This document shows, piece by piece, positions 10,120-20,000 of a stretch of 20,000 nucleotides of DNA. The stretch lies in the NCBI GenBank assembly GCA_012295275.1, contig CM022670.1, positions 12,342,083 through 12,362,082 of the forward strand. The letters are read 5' to 3'. The position numbers were made by a program, and so were the translations under genes. The notes below the pieces were generated by a model. It had not been told where the DNA came from. It did no database searches and saw nothing but the letters and a program-made list of their open reading frames with translations. This stretch comes from Chrysomallon squamiferum (taxonomy: Eukaryota; Mollusca; Gastropoda; Neomphalida; Peltospiridae). Position 1 is the stretch's first letter; every line of letters begins with the position of its first letter.

Positions 10120-10549
10120 TTAGTTTAGACATTACAAGACTTTACGTCATTACAGATTTCAAATGCGCACCAGAGCGTAATGCCATAATGCAATTTTGAC
10201 GCAATATATGCTGCATTTACATCGTTTAAATTTAAGCCTGTCTCGAGGACACCATCACACGGGATACGCTTGATATCATATAATTAAATATCGAGAGATA
10301 TTCCCGGTCTTGAAACCGTTTGACTTGGGTTTTGGAAGTGTGAAAAGTTTAATGTTGTCTGCGTCACCATCGTTCTAGTGAGCTAATACTGTTACTGATT
10401 ATAATATTCCATATTTTTAGTTAATGAACTATTTTGTTATTGTTGTTGTTGCTAATTAATCAAACCTTTCAGTGTAAAGGAAGATGAATAGTAAAATGTA
10501 TTTTGATGTTGAGTAGTTCTTTTTGATGGTAAAATCGGTAACATCTCAG

Positions 10550-10553
<4 letters not shown>

Positions 10554-10580
<27 letters not shown>
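10554..10580 (+). repeat. Poly(A) run, 27 bases
   Basis: An uninterrupted A run after CAGCTTT. It could be an old retroposon tail, but no body or target-site duplication was recognised. Confidence 0.9.
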
Positions 10581-10615
10581 TATGCTCCTTTTAACATTAA
10601 CTGTTGAAATACTAG

Positions 10616-10678
10616 ACACATACAGACACACACTCACGCACTCATCCACACATATACTCACAAAGAAATACACGCACG
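10616..10678 (+). repeat. Imperfect CA-rich tract
   Basis: CACA, CATA and CTCA motifs are mixed over about 60 bases. It is an aged (CA)n microsatellite just downstream of the poly(A) run. Confidence 0.6.
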
Positions 10679-10952
10679 TTCCATATTTCCCATTGTCCAA
10701 GAACACGCTCTTGAAGTTCAAATCATAGATCGCATGTTAGTATTCATCCGACATTTGGAAGCAGTTTTGTATATTTATGCCAAACATTAAGTTCATTAAA
10801 CTATCTTCCTTCTTCCTTTCCATAATATCTCAAATTCATGGGATGTCTTTCAGTATTTAATAATATTTTGTGGCATTAAGAACTGCAAAATGAAATTTTA
10901 AACTGACAGGAATATTGTACGACAAACTCTGGCATGCTCTCATCGTTGAGCG

Positions 10953-10965
10953 GTCTCTAGGCAAC
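10953..10965 (+). promoter_or_regulatory. RFX X-box-like motif
   Basis: GTCTCT-A-GGCAAC matches the general X-box pattern RYYNYY-N(1-3)-RRNRAC bound by RFX factors. It lies in a relatively GC-rich, repeat-free patch at about 10920-11050. X-boxes normally matter near promoters of ciliary and neuronal genes; here it is deep in an intron, so it is motif-level evidence only. Confidence 0.2.
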
Positions 10966-11173
10966 GGTCGCCATTTCATTTCTTACGACTTCTGTCCGAT
11001 ATCTATTCGAATTATCCTGACAGAGTAATACTGAACAGTCTCCAGGGTGTGTGATACCAGAAATTTATTTCTGTCGTTCCATCTTTTATTTCACCGTGTG
11101 TGGGTGTTCTCTGAAAACAGGCAATAATTCCAGAATTGAAGAAAAAAAAAGAACAAATTTCAAATTACGTTTT

Positions 11174-11278
<105 letters not shown>

Positions 11279-11460
11279 AGTTTTGTTATGAACTCGAATG
11301 TTGTTAAATGTTGTCTTTAAACTGATACAACTTTCTTTCGAATGACTAGAGAAGCATTTTACGAAATGTCACTTTAACCCGACTCTAAACCAGTAACAGT
11401 TTCTTTTTTTCTGTTTTGTAAATATTTCCTTTAAACATTTTCTTTATTGAACAAGACTGA

Positions 11461-11464
<4 letters not shown>

Positions 11465-11493
<29 letters not shown>
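11465..11493 (+). repeat. Poly(A) run, 29 bases
   Basis: A pure A run followed by GAAAAAAATAAAAA. No retroelement body or flanking duplication was recognised. Confidence 0.9.
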
Positions 11494-11495
<2 letters not shown>

Positions 11496-12258
11496 AAAAA
11501 ATAAAAATTTCAATTTAGTTTCTGTTGTTGCCATTTACAAGTCCATTTTCTTTAAAATTAAGACATTTGTCGGCGGAGAATTAATTTTCAAATCACTGGC
11601 GGTGCCAAACGCTTGTCTGGCAGAATTTTTCAGAACGCCATCCATCTAGAATCTTCCCAATCTTATTACTGTAATTGTATTATATAATAAGTTTTTTTTT
11701 TTTTTGCGACGTACGTTGTTTTGTTATATGCATATATTTACTCAGAAAAGTACAGTTTTCTTTGATGTGTAGTGTAAGCCCAAATTAACGTAGTTATCCT
11801 GTATATGCAACCTCTAGAGACGATGTCCCTGCCTCCTGCTTCAGACAAGATTTCCTCACCTAAACTTCCCTTTAAAAGAACAGCTGCAGTTAGAATCAAT
11901 AGTTTGAAACAACATCAAGAATTGATTTTTTTTTTCTTTTTCTGTTGTTAGTTTCTAATTAAATTAAAATATATCTTTTTTTTTTTTTTATAAATACCCA
12001 AGCTGGAAGTCGTGGCATGAACAACAACTTCTTCTGGTAGCCAAATTAAACACTTATTTCAAAATACTGACACCTCTGTGAAAACGTCAATAAAGTAATT
12101 CTGTTCAAGTGGGATTTATGCAGTAAACTGTCAGTCTGCTCTCTGTTGATTACTTATTTATAAATAATATAATAATGATTTAATGTGTTTAAAACAAACT
12201 AAAACAATTTGCGTTTTCTAGCGTGCTTTTTTATAGGTGATCTTCGTATAATATGAAA

Positions 12259-12260
<2 letters not shown>

Positions 12261-12306
<46 letters not shown>
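12261..12306 (+). repeat. Poly(A) run, 46 bases
   Basis: The longest homopolymer in the window, preceded by GAAAAT and followed by GAGCATTAATAAAG. A retroposed tail is possible, but no upstream copy of the 3' flank was found that could serve as a target-site duplication. Confidence 0.92.
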
Positions 12307-12310
<4 letters not shown>

Positions 12311-13317
12311 ATTAATAAAGTAGAACAAATTAAGTAAGAAATACATACAAACAAATTATTAAATGCATATGTAAATGTTATTATAGATGTGTACTAGAAT
12401 ATATACTTGTATACATTCACATAAATAATCATACAAACGGTTATTCATAAACACAGAAACACTTACAAACAAATAAATAAACAATCACAATTATAAACAC
12501 ATAATTTTTACATAGAAAAAAACTTTACAGTTAATATGTAAAACTATTCTTATTTTTACAAATTATATTAATTTTTTATTTTTATTTTACACTCAACATT
12601 AATTCTTCAAGATCGACCAGAATCTGTCTTTTTATCACAACCATTAAAACACGACAGGGTCAGTCTCATCTGAACAGGTGAAGAACTGTCGTCTGCCAGA
12701 CGTTTCTCTGATCTGGCGCCTTTTTACAGGAAGCCTAAGCTGACGTAAAGCTTTTACATTACTCATACGAACATCTTCCGTCGCAGAACAACTCGACTGA
12801 AATCCTATCCATTAACTCATTTGTGGCGACACGAGATCCGAACGGAAGAACTAAGACAAAAACTCCACGACTTTTCAGTGCACTTCGGAAATGTCACCTT
12901 GTATAGCGCAAGACAAATGACGCATGACTTCCATTTAACACAGCCAGAGCAAGATAAATAAGTCAGCGTGTTGTTATCTAACGTAATCTGGTTGTGTGTG
13001 TGTGTTTTTTTGTTTGCAGTAATTGTTATGCAAGCGCGGTGAGTGCAAGATCATGCAGTTGACATTCGGCGACACGACGGTCGGCAATTTAATTATGCTT
13101 GCATTAAAATAACAAATATAGACTGGCGTTCAAAACGGTGACGTTTTATTGAATTATCTAGATTGTGAGTTAACCAAAAAAACAATAATAATAATAGTAA
13201 TAATAAACTGGTTTTATTATTTAATTACTTAACTTATTAAATTAATTACCTAGAAAACAACATCATCTTTAAGGATTACAAACGTTTAACCAATAGGTCT
13301 GCGTTCATTTGTGAAAC

Positions 13318-13373
13318 ACAAACACACACATACATACACATACATACACATACATACACATACACATACATAC
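13318..13373 (+). repeat. CA/CATA microsatellite (left arm)
   Basis: Alternating ACAC and ATACATAC units. It is complementary in composition to the TG/TATG tract starting about 55 bases downstream. Open frames on both strands are repeat translations. Confidence 0.92.
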
Positions 13374-13425
13374 TCCTACCCTCATACGTATATGTTTGTG
13401 TGTTTAAATAATTATGTGGTTTTTT

Positions 13426-13512
13426 TATGTATGTGGATGTGTAACTGTGTGTATATGTGTGTGTATGTGTGTGTGTATGTATATGTGTGTGTATGTATGT
13501 GTGTGTGTGTGA
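13426..13512 (+). repeat. TG/TATG microsatellite (right arm)
   Basis: TATG, TGTG and GTATATG motifs, ending in a pure (TG) run and then GATGAGAGAGAG. It faces the CA/CATA tract at 13318-13373. Confidence 0.92.
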
Positions 13513-14192
13513 TGAGAGAGAGTTTGTTGTGGCAGTCTGTACATTGGTTTGCACATATCTGTGACATGATGAACGTAACTGTGTTACTATCTCTGTTTAT
13601 GATATATGTATCATAAACATACATCAAATATTATATTATATTAAATGAATACTATTAAGCGTAACACTGACCACTATAACCATAGCTAAAAATGTCGTAA
13701 TCATTATATTATCAGTGATATAAACAGTTTTAAGCAAAACAGACATCTATCTCATTAATGCACAATCATAATTCTCAAATTCCCGTACGAAATACACACA
13801 GCATCGTAGCCAATATAATAATTCCTGATCACAGGCAAGCATCGCATTAAATGGAATATTTATTTTACAAGTATCTTGTAAAGAATCCAAGTGATACATC
13901 TTAGCTGCGTACTGTTCATGGATGCCAGTACATTAGTGGATATGGTAATCGATGTCATCTCATGATGAGATAAAGGAAATAATACATGGAACAGTTTGTG
14001 ATTGGCGGGGTTTGTCAGATAGCTTGTGCATGTTTTGTGCCGTTAGGTTTTTAACTGGTGTATTTGTACGCTGACGTTTTACTCGAGGGAAACTGATAAG
14101 TTTGGTCAGAGAACAGATGTCAATCGGGAATTGATAATTTTTTTACTATCTGTCCATCTGTTTGTACGTGAATCATGGCTGGTGGCGTTTAT

Positions 14193-14415
14193 GTATGTTT
14201 ATATTGTATATGTATGTATATATGTATGTGTATATGTCTGTAAGTATATGTATGTGTGTGTGTATCTTTGTATGTATGTATGTGTATATCTGTGTATGCA
14301 TGTATGTATGTATGCATCTATGTATGTATGTATGTATAAGTGTATGAGTGTATGTATGTATGTTTTATGTATGTGTGTATTCATGTGTATATCTGTCTTT
14401 CTATGTATGTATATA
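14193..14415 (+). repeat. (TATG)n tetranucleotide tract
   Basis: TATG units with TGTG, TCTG, TTTG and CATG variants over about 220 bases. All three + frames and the minus frames stay open for long stretches because TATG repeats avoid in-frame stops; the Met-Tyr-Val-Cys proteins are not real. Such tracts often end tRNA-derived SINEs in cephalopods, but no SINE body was recognised next to this one. Confidence 0.92.
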
Positions 14416-14484
14416 CACATATACGTATACATGTATAATTAAACGCATTTCTGAAGGCATTCAGCGATCTTTGCTTTTTTAAAT

Positions 14485-14507
14485 GTGTGTGTGTGTGTGT
14501 GTGTGTA
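14485..14507 (+). repeat. (TG)11 microsatellite
   Basis: A short pure TG run following CTTTTTTAAA. Confidence 0.9.
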
Positions 14508-14631
14508 ATATGAAAAAGAGATTAATTTCATATGTACACAGTAGATATGTTTAACTTTTTAAGTTTCTAAATGACTTTTTTTTAAATTAAATACACAACC
14601 ATAAAAAACCAACCAACAACAACAACAAAAT

Positions 14632-14662
14632 AGCAAGCAAACAAACAAACAAACGAACAAAA
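14632..14662 (+). repeat. (CAAA)n tetranucleotide
   Basis: CAAGCAAACAAACAAACAAA and related units, preceded by an ACAACAACAAC patch at about 14613-14627. Confidence 0.85.
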
Positions 14663-14694
14663 ACAAACTAATAAAATTACGATGTTATGTCACA

Positions 14695-14714
14695 TATTAT
14701 TATTATTATTATTA
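14695..14714 (+). repeat. (ATT)n microsatellite
   Basis: About six ATT triplets followed by ACTACTTAT. Confidence 0.8.
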
Positions 14715-15160
14715 CTACTTATAAAATATCATTTAGAAACTTGAAGCCAGGAAACATTATTTACTGTATCCATATGAAATTAATTTATATATAATTAAGA
14801 AATGACTATATTAAATCTACATATTAGTTTACTTTGCATATAAATATCCATTGTCGGTCTATATTCGGTTAACGATGTAATAAACAGAAGAAAAAGGGTT
14901 CAGTTTCACTTAGAGAAAGTGCAAATTCAGAAATAATGAATATTTATTTCATAACGATGTTTGTTATTGACTATATTTTGTCATCTAAGAATCGTATGAG
15001 GTGAAACAGAAAACACAAAAAGAAAACTTAATAAGTAAATATCTGCAATAATCAATTTATAGCAATTGTAAGCACAGCTATTACTTCAAGATGAATATAT
15101 CTTTATGTAACGAAATAAATAACTCTGTCCCTTTCTCTCTCTGTCTGATATAGTAAGCAT

Positions 15161-15232
15161 GCGTATGTATGTACGTATATACATACACACACACATATTT
15201 ACACACATATATATAAATTATATACATATGTC

Positions 15233-15267
<35 letters not shown>

Positions 15268-15286
15268 GTATAGTACACACAATTAC

Positions 15287-15344
<58 letters not shown>

Positions 15345-15356
15345 GAACATTTTTAT

Positions 15357-15404
<48 letters not shown>
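15161..15404 (+). repeat. CA/TG and (TA)n compound microsatellite cluster
   Basis: TATG/TACG and CA motifs at 15161-15215, TGTG at 15233-15245, then three TA blocks at about 15246-15269, 15287-15342 and 15356-15394, separated by short unique sequence. Each TA block is self-complementary. The many Ile-Tyr frames on both strands are repeat translations. Confidence 0.95.
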
Positions 15405-15414
15405 ACAGACAATA

Positions 15415-15530
15415 CATAATAATAATATAGTAATAGTAATAATAGTGATAATGATAATGACAATAACGATAACGATAATAATAATTATAATGATAGTTAT
15501 GAAGATGATGATGATAATAAAAAGAAGAAG
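15415..15530 (+). repeat. AAT/GATAAT/GAAG imperfect trinucleotide-hexanucleotide tract
   Basis: AATAAT, AGTAAT, GATAAT, AACGAT and finally AGAAGAAG motifs follow the TA cluster directly. It is a diverged purine- and T-rich microsatellite. Confidence 0.85.
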
Positions 15531-16216
15531 AAAAAGACAGAATGAAGAAGAAACAGCAACCAGACACTTGCGAAAAAAAAAAAAATAATAAACATTTAAA
15601 AAAAAAGGAAAAAAAAAATAACATACAACTGAGACTAAAAATAAATCTGAACACGGTACACAAATTGCTCTCAGACTCTATTTTTGTCCCAGTCAACAAA
15701 TAAGTCACACTTGTATGTAAGAAACTGACTCGGTATTCCTGCTTTTAGAAGAAACATTTTCCAGAAATACTCCAAACAATTACTCCGAGGATGTCTTTTC
15801 GGCGAGTTCTATTGATTTTGAACGCCCAGTGCTAATGCAATAGAACAATAGTGATAATCTGGTGCTCAGTGGTCTCAGAATAGTAATCGTGACGTCCATT
15901 TCTCTGGCACGTGCGCCATGATGTACAGTTGCTATCAGAAAACAAACGTTGCAAGAAGAGTGAGTTTCGCAATAAATTGTGATGACATCATTGCTTGCTT
16001 TTTTTTTTTGGATTTTTTCGTGGGCTTTTTCGGAGATTTGAAAATAAGGATTGCGGCAAAAGATAGATAAGAGAAGAAAATCCTTAAAAGAAATATAAAT
16101 AATACAATCTAGAACAAGTTAGAGTAATAACAAATAATGAGTAAAGCATCATCATCAACAAAAGCATCACAATATTAACATAAATAATAGTAATAATAAA
16201 GGAACAGAATATTTTT

Positions 16217-16218
<2 letters not shown>

Positions 16219-16261
<43 letters not shown>
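16219..16261 (+). repeat. (CA)21 microsatellite
   Basis: A pure CA tract of 43 bases. Confidence 0.96.
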
Positions 16262-16263
<2 letters not shown>

Positions 16264-16468
16264 TCCATACACAGAGTGACATACAGACATCCACTTCTTT
16301 CTCACTTTCACCGTAAGAATATCGTTCATTTAAATTTTCTTTTTTTTTCTCCTCCCACATGTCTCTTATCTTCCAATTTTAAAGCGTATGACCTATATGA
16401 CAACTCGACGATTACTTTTCACCTCCGATTATCCAGTGTTTATTCAGAGGATATTATCAGGTTTCAAC

Positions 16469-16519
16469 CTTCCTAGCTTTACACTTCCTAGCTGCCAGCA
16501 GTATTCGCAGAGTTCTGCG
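16469..16519 (+). repeat. 10-bp direct repeat and adjacent 6-bp palindrome
   Basis: CTTCCTAGCT occurs at 16469-16478 and again at 16484-16493. Just beyond it, CGCAGA (16506-16511) and TCTGCG (16514-16519) form an inverted repeat around GT. The patch is not microsatellite. Function unknown; these may be chance. Confidence 0.4.
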
Positions 16520-16904
16520 ACTTCTACGAAGACCTAATTACCTCCCGAGATAGTGGAATAACGCAAAGAATTAGATTTGTCGCCGCTAAGTCCAAACATG
16601 ATCTTGTAATTGATATAATTAAATTAGGACTACAGACACTACGTTTAGACGCTGTTGTAAGAACTCAAACAGGAGTGTTCAAACGTCTTCGTGCAGGAAC
16701 TGTGTTGTGTGTTTACATGTTTCACAGACGTTCTCTCAACTCTGATCTCAGTCTAAATCTGATGTGTAAATACCACTTTATTTCATTTTGAAATCTGACG
16801 TGGTTAATTCGATCTGAAAATAACTTGAATTAGTTGTAATGAACTTTGCAGATTAACGAAATACAAAAAAAACAACAACACAGAAGCCGAAAGGGCATTA
16901 AAAA

Positions 16905-16997
16905 ATACACATACACACAATACGTGTAATACGTACATACACACAGATACATATATACATACATACACACACACACACACAACACAAACACATACAT
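16905..16997 (+). repeat. CA/CATA microsatellite
   Basis: ACAC and ATACATAC motifs with a purer (CA) run near 16965-16980. The minus-strand frame is Val-Cys repeat translation. Confidence 0.88.
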
Positions 16998-17588
16998 ATT
17001 TAAAAACATTTAAAACATCCCTTAATGCTAATTTTCGGCTCCTCTTTTGGACAATCATTATAGAAAAATTATTATATCAGTTCATCCATTCATGTGAAAC
17101 ATTGACAAAAACATTTTTTTTCCTTTCAATTCCCTAGGTTTTCAACAGAAGTGAAAAAACTAATTTTTTTGTTAATGGGGAAGACGTTAAGCGCAGACAA
17201 TCTATAACCAACGATTACAGTGTTTTCTTCGTGATGTATTAGTTTTTAACATTTGCTGAAACGTTTCGTTAATACTGCATCCAAATTGAGTAACGAAAAA
17301 CACACCACCCAGTCGAATTTGATTACACAGCCATTCTGACGTGAAGAATTTTTGTTTTATTTTAAGATGTCGATTCTGTAACGCTGTAGAGGACTATGAT
17401 ACCGTGTGAAGCCTGAAGCTATTCCGAAGTAACTGTCCAAACCAGCTTATTATATTCAGTAACAATTGCGAACGAGAGTTGTAATGTTTTTTTGTGGGTT
17501 TTTTTTTTATGTATGATATCAACAACTTTCTGATAAAACTTTCCTATCAAACAAAGTCATTTCTCAGTATTTCTCTGCTTGTCTACCG

Positions 17589-17633
17589 TAGATATATATC
17601 TATCTATCCATACACACACACACACACACACAA

Positions 17634-17675
<42 letters not shown>

Positions 17676-17676
17676 A
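17589..17676 (+). repeat. (ATCT)n - (CA)n microsatellite
   Basis: A few TATC units at 17591-17608, then CA steps at 17610-17670 broken once by CAACCAC near 17632. Frames across it are Thr-His or Val-Cys repeats. Confidence 0.93.
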
Positions 17677-17859
17677 AATATATTTACTGATATGGCAAGC
17701 TCTTTTTTCTGTTTTATATAAGCTTTCTTAAAAATGTAATGAAATTTTAAAACAAAAATTAATTCAGTTTTAAGAAGTATAATCACTGCCATTCGATAGT
17801 AATGATATATCAATATATTTTTTTCCGCAAATAATGTTTAAACGTAAGTCAACTAAAAT

Positions 17860-18340
17860 TGGTTCTATTCATTTTCCTCGTCGTTTCTGATTGCATTTTG
17901 CTGTACCAGTGAGCACCGACTAATAACTTTACTGAGATAGTCTCCACGTGAGACTCTTTCTGGGGATCAGGTAGTACACTTGGGTGGCTCTCACTCCACG
18001 ATTTAAAGCCTTATCGAAACGCCTCGGACGAATAAACGAAATCAGGGAAATTTCAATTAAAGCCGAGTTAAGCAGGCTGGAAATCGCAATGGCCGGCAAA
18101 TCACTCACGCTTTTCTTGTCAGGCTCGATAAATAAGGATTTCGTTTTTATGTAAGTCAGAGCCAGCATTGCCAGTGTATATTTGCATAGTGTAAGGTCTT
18201 AATTGATCGTGGATCTCCTAAGAAGTCATAAACATTGTCAATTAGTTTTGGCTTGCCTATTTGCAAGAAGATAAACGTAATTTGGCGGCGTGAAAATGGC
18301 AAGATTAGAATGAGAGGACGACTGTATTAGTAATTAATCA
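17860..18340. other. Repeat-free, relatively GC-rich intronic block (candidate conserved non-coding element)
   Basis: This interval lacks simple repeats and long A/T runs and is visibly richer in G and C than its surroundings, with segments such as AATTTGGCGGCGTGAAAATG near 18280 and CAATGGCCGGCAAATCACTC near 18090. A 79-codon minus-strand frame at 17929-18168 has mixed composition but no recognisable domain. I saw no convincing splice signals for it, so it is not called as a gene. A regulatory element of the receptor gene is one explanation, an old transposon fragment another. Confidence 0.28.
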
Positions 18341-18466
18341 TGTGGACAAGAGAGTTTGATTTGAAACTAAGACATTTCAGAAATAAGTTATTGTGTACAC
18401 AGCTTATTTATAATGTGTGTAAATCATCCCACTTCCTCTATCTTTCTACGTTTATGTCTTTCTCTT

Positions 18467-18562
18467 CTGAGTATCTATCTATCTCTTTGTGTGATTCTCT
18501 GTTGTATGTGTGTCTATCAGTCTAGCTATCTGCATCTTGTGTCTATCTTGTGTTTCTATCTA
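18467..18562 (+). repeat. Imperfect CTAT/TCTG tetranucleotide patch
   Basis: TATCTATCTATC, GTCTATCAGTCTAG and TTTCTATCTATT motifs are scattered across the interval. It is a weak, aged tetranucleotide microsatellite. Confidence 0.55.
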
Positions 18563-19892
18563 TTTACGAATCCATATATAAAGCACGTATTTTGTATGGT
18601 AGTACTTTTATAAAAAAAAAGCAATAATAAAATCCATTTACTTTTCAAATCTTTACTTGTCATCATTGACCTAAAATATTTTATTTCTATGTCAATATTT
18701 GATAATTTTTCAGTTTTAACCATTTATATTAATATACAAAGAACTAGCATCTGAATATTGTTAGCCATCACCCCACCCACTGCCATCTGATTTTTGTAAT
18801 GAAATCTAAATTTCGACCTTTTAAAAAAGCTTCCATCTTGTAGCAATTCGATTGTCTAGACGATGCAGACTGTAAAGTATTGTGTTTTGTCTTTCTTACC
18901 GAACTGTCACACTCTATTTCGTTCTCACAGATGTAGTAGTAAATTGGTCTTTGTCTAGTGCGGTGCCAATTGATCAGATTTGTAACCTAATCTTCAGCTG
19001 CGGAGTCTGACAGGAATCAGGACAATAAATTCTATGTAAGGCAGATTCGTACGCGTAGAGAATGTATTGTTCTCTTTGTGAGCAGACAAAAACGCTTATC
19101 GCATTTAAATCTGTATTTAAAATGTAGGTAGGTATATATGAGACCTCCCATTACCCCAAGAGAAAAATTCATCATAAGAAGGTGTATATAGATATTTAAA
19201 ATCCTTTCTCTGTACGCTGCTTGTTCGTCGTGCAAAATACAACGCAGTATAATAGATCTTGAACAGTTCAATTACTCAGAAACGTACTAACAACAAATAT
19301 TTATATATCAGTATGATAAAACGTCCAATACGATTATAATATTTCATAGTCTTGCGTTTTTATGACAGACTAGCAATGTCAGGAAATATCAAAATATTTC
19401 TTAAATCATTTAAGCATGCGTATGTCAGATGACGGTGCTGTCTAATAATACATCACAGAATATCACCTCACGTGGGAATAGTTCTTTTCATCAGCCAGTT
19501 ATTTACGTTCTTCTGCGATAGACTACAGTACACATTGAGTGTGCAGGTATTTTCTGGATTCTGAATATATATTATTACATTGAACACCAAATTTTTGATT
19601 TCACTAATATGAATATATACAGACAGTTTATAATATTTTTCCAAATATCCAGTTAATGAGCCAGCACTGCCGATTACGTAAAGGCTCTTCGTGAAATACA
19701 CAAATGATATCGATTTTTAACTTGCGACCAGCTAGGACTAATCAGAGGCAAACACAAACGCACAGTGAAGCAAATTGGCATTTCTGATATTATATATTTC
19801 TATCAGAATACACGTTACGTAACTGGTCAAATTAATATATAAACACTTACCTTTCGGATTAATGTAGGCAGCTACAAAGATTATTAACTAGA

Positions 19893-19918
19893 ACAATAAA
19901 TAAATAAATAAATAAATA
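19893..19918 (+). repeat. (AAAT)6 tetranucleotide
   Basis: Clean AATAAATAAATA units. Confidence 0.88.
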
Positions 19919-20000
19919 CACACTGATGAACGTGATTTATAAATTCATATGTATGTATATTAGTGAACCGGCATAAAATTTCACAAAACACACACATGCC

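Noticed and set aside
12261-12306. Poly(A) run as the tail of a recent retroposon
   Set aside because: No target-site duplication of the following GAGCATTAATAAAG was found upstream and no element body was recognised.
12695-12717. GCCAGA ... TCTGGC 6-bp inverted repeat with 11-base loop
   Set aside because: Such short, wide-looped dyads are frequent by chance; nothing else supports it.
14131-14442. 103-codon Met-Tyr-Val-Cys-rich frame, with another overlapping it on the same strand and one opposite
   Set aside because: TATG repeats leave several frames open on both strands; the amino-acid pattern is fully explained by the repeat.
15081-15708. Long Ile-Tyr-rich frames on both strands
   Set aside because: They cross the TA and CA blocks and an AAT-rich tract; composition is repeat-driven.

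Overview
The window looks like animal nuclear DNA from a large, repeat-inflated invertebrate genome. A mollusc, most likely a cephalopod such as an octopus, fits best. The sequence is AT-rich and almost free of coding capacity. It is crowded with long simple repeats: (GA)n/(CT)n tracts up to about 200 bp, (CA)n, TATG-type tracts, (TA)n, trinucleotide arrays and long poly(A) runs. The organism is inferred from this texture and from the receptor-like exon; nothing in the window names a species.

One coding piece can be supported. It is a 159-bp internal exon on the + strand at 6853-7011, with a good acceptor before it, a GTGAGT donor after it, and both intron junctions in phase 1. Its 52 complete codons resemble the start of the amino-terminal domain of an AMPA-type ionotropic glutamate receptor. 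It opens with a GGxF-like AIFD segment, carries a long charged, tyrosine-rich helix-like segment, and ends in a DSFAVSNA block very close to the vertebrate GluA2 NSFAVTNA block. Everything upstream (1-6852) then reads as part of intron 1 and everything downstream (7012-20000) as part of intron 2 of this receptor gene. No signal-peptide exon, further ligand-binding-domain exon or membrane exon was found, so both introns run out of the window.

Layout. 1-2600: CTA/CTG triplets, a polypurine (GA)n tract of about 200 bp, and a TATG-TA-CA-GA compound microsatellite. 2600-5750: ordinary AT-rich intron with TG/CA microsatellites and a perfect 9-bp hairpin near 5.6 kb. 5760-6200: a self-complementary AAT/ATT block and a (CT)43 tract. 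6660-6720: a weak tRNA-like SINE trace on the minus strand. 6853-7011: the exon. 7450-7960: a diverged minisatellite-like array with a unit near 32 bp that contains a small hairpin. 8.5-9.9 kb: TATG/TA, (GA)22 and trinucleotide tracts. 10.5-12.3 kb: poly(A) runs and (CT)50. 13.3-15.5 kb: complementary CA/TG arms, a TATG tract and several long TA blocks. 16.2-17.7 kb: (CA)n tracts. 17.86-18.34 kb: a repeat-free, relatively GC-rich block that is the best candidate here for a conserved non-coding element. 18.6-20 kb: unremarkable AT-rich intron.

Points of interest are regulatory or structural. Complementary (GA)n and (CT)n tracts flank the exon on both sides. A near-consensus cryptic donor lies inside the exon. 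Two identical 10-bp TGACGTCACG sites lie 199 bp apart, one in the exon and one just downstream. Most of the longer open frames in the window are translations of microsatellites (Arg-Glu, Ser-Leu, Thr-His, Ile-Tyr repeats) and are not genes. I found no prokaryotic gene, CRISPR array, rRNA, intact tRNA or intact transposon.
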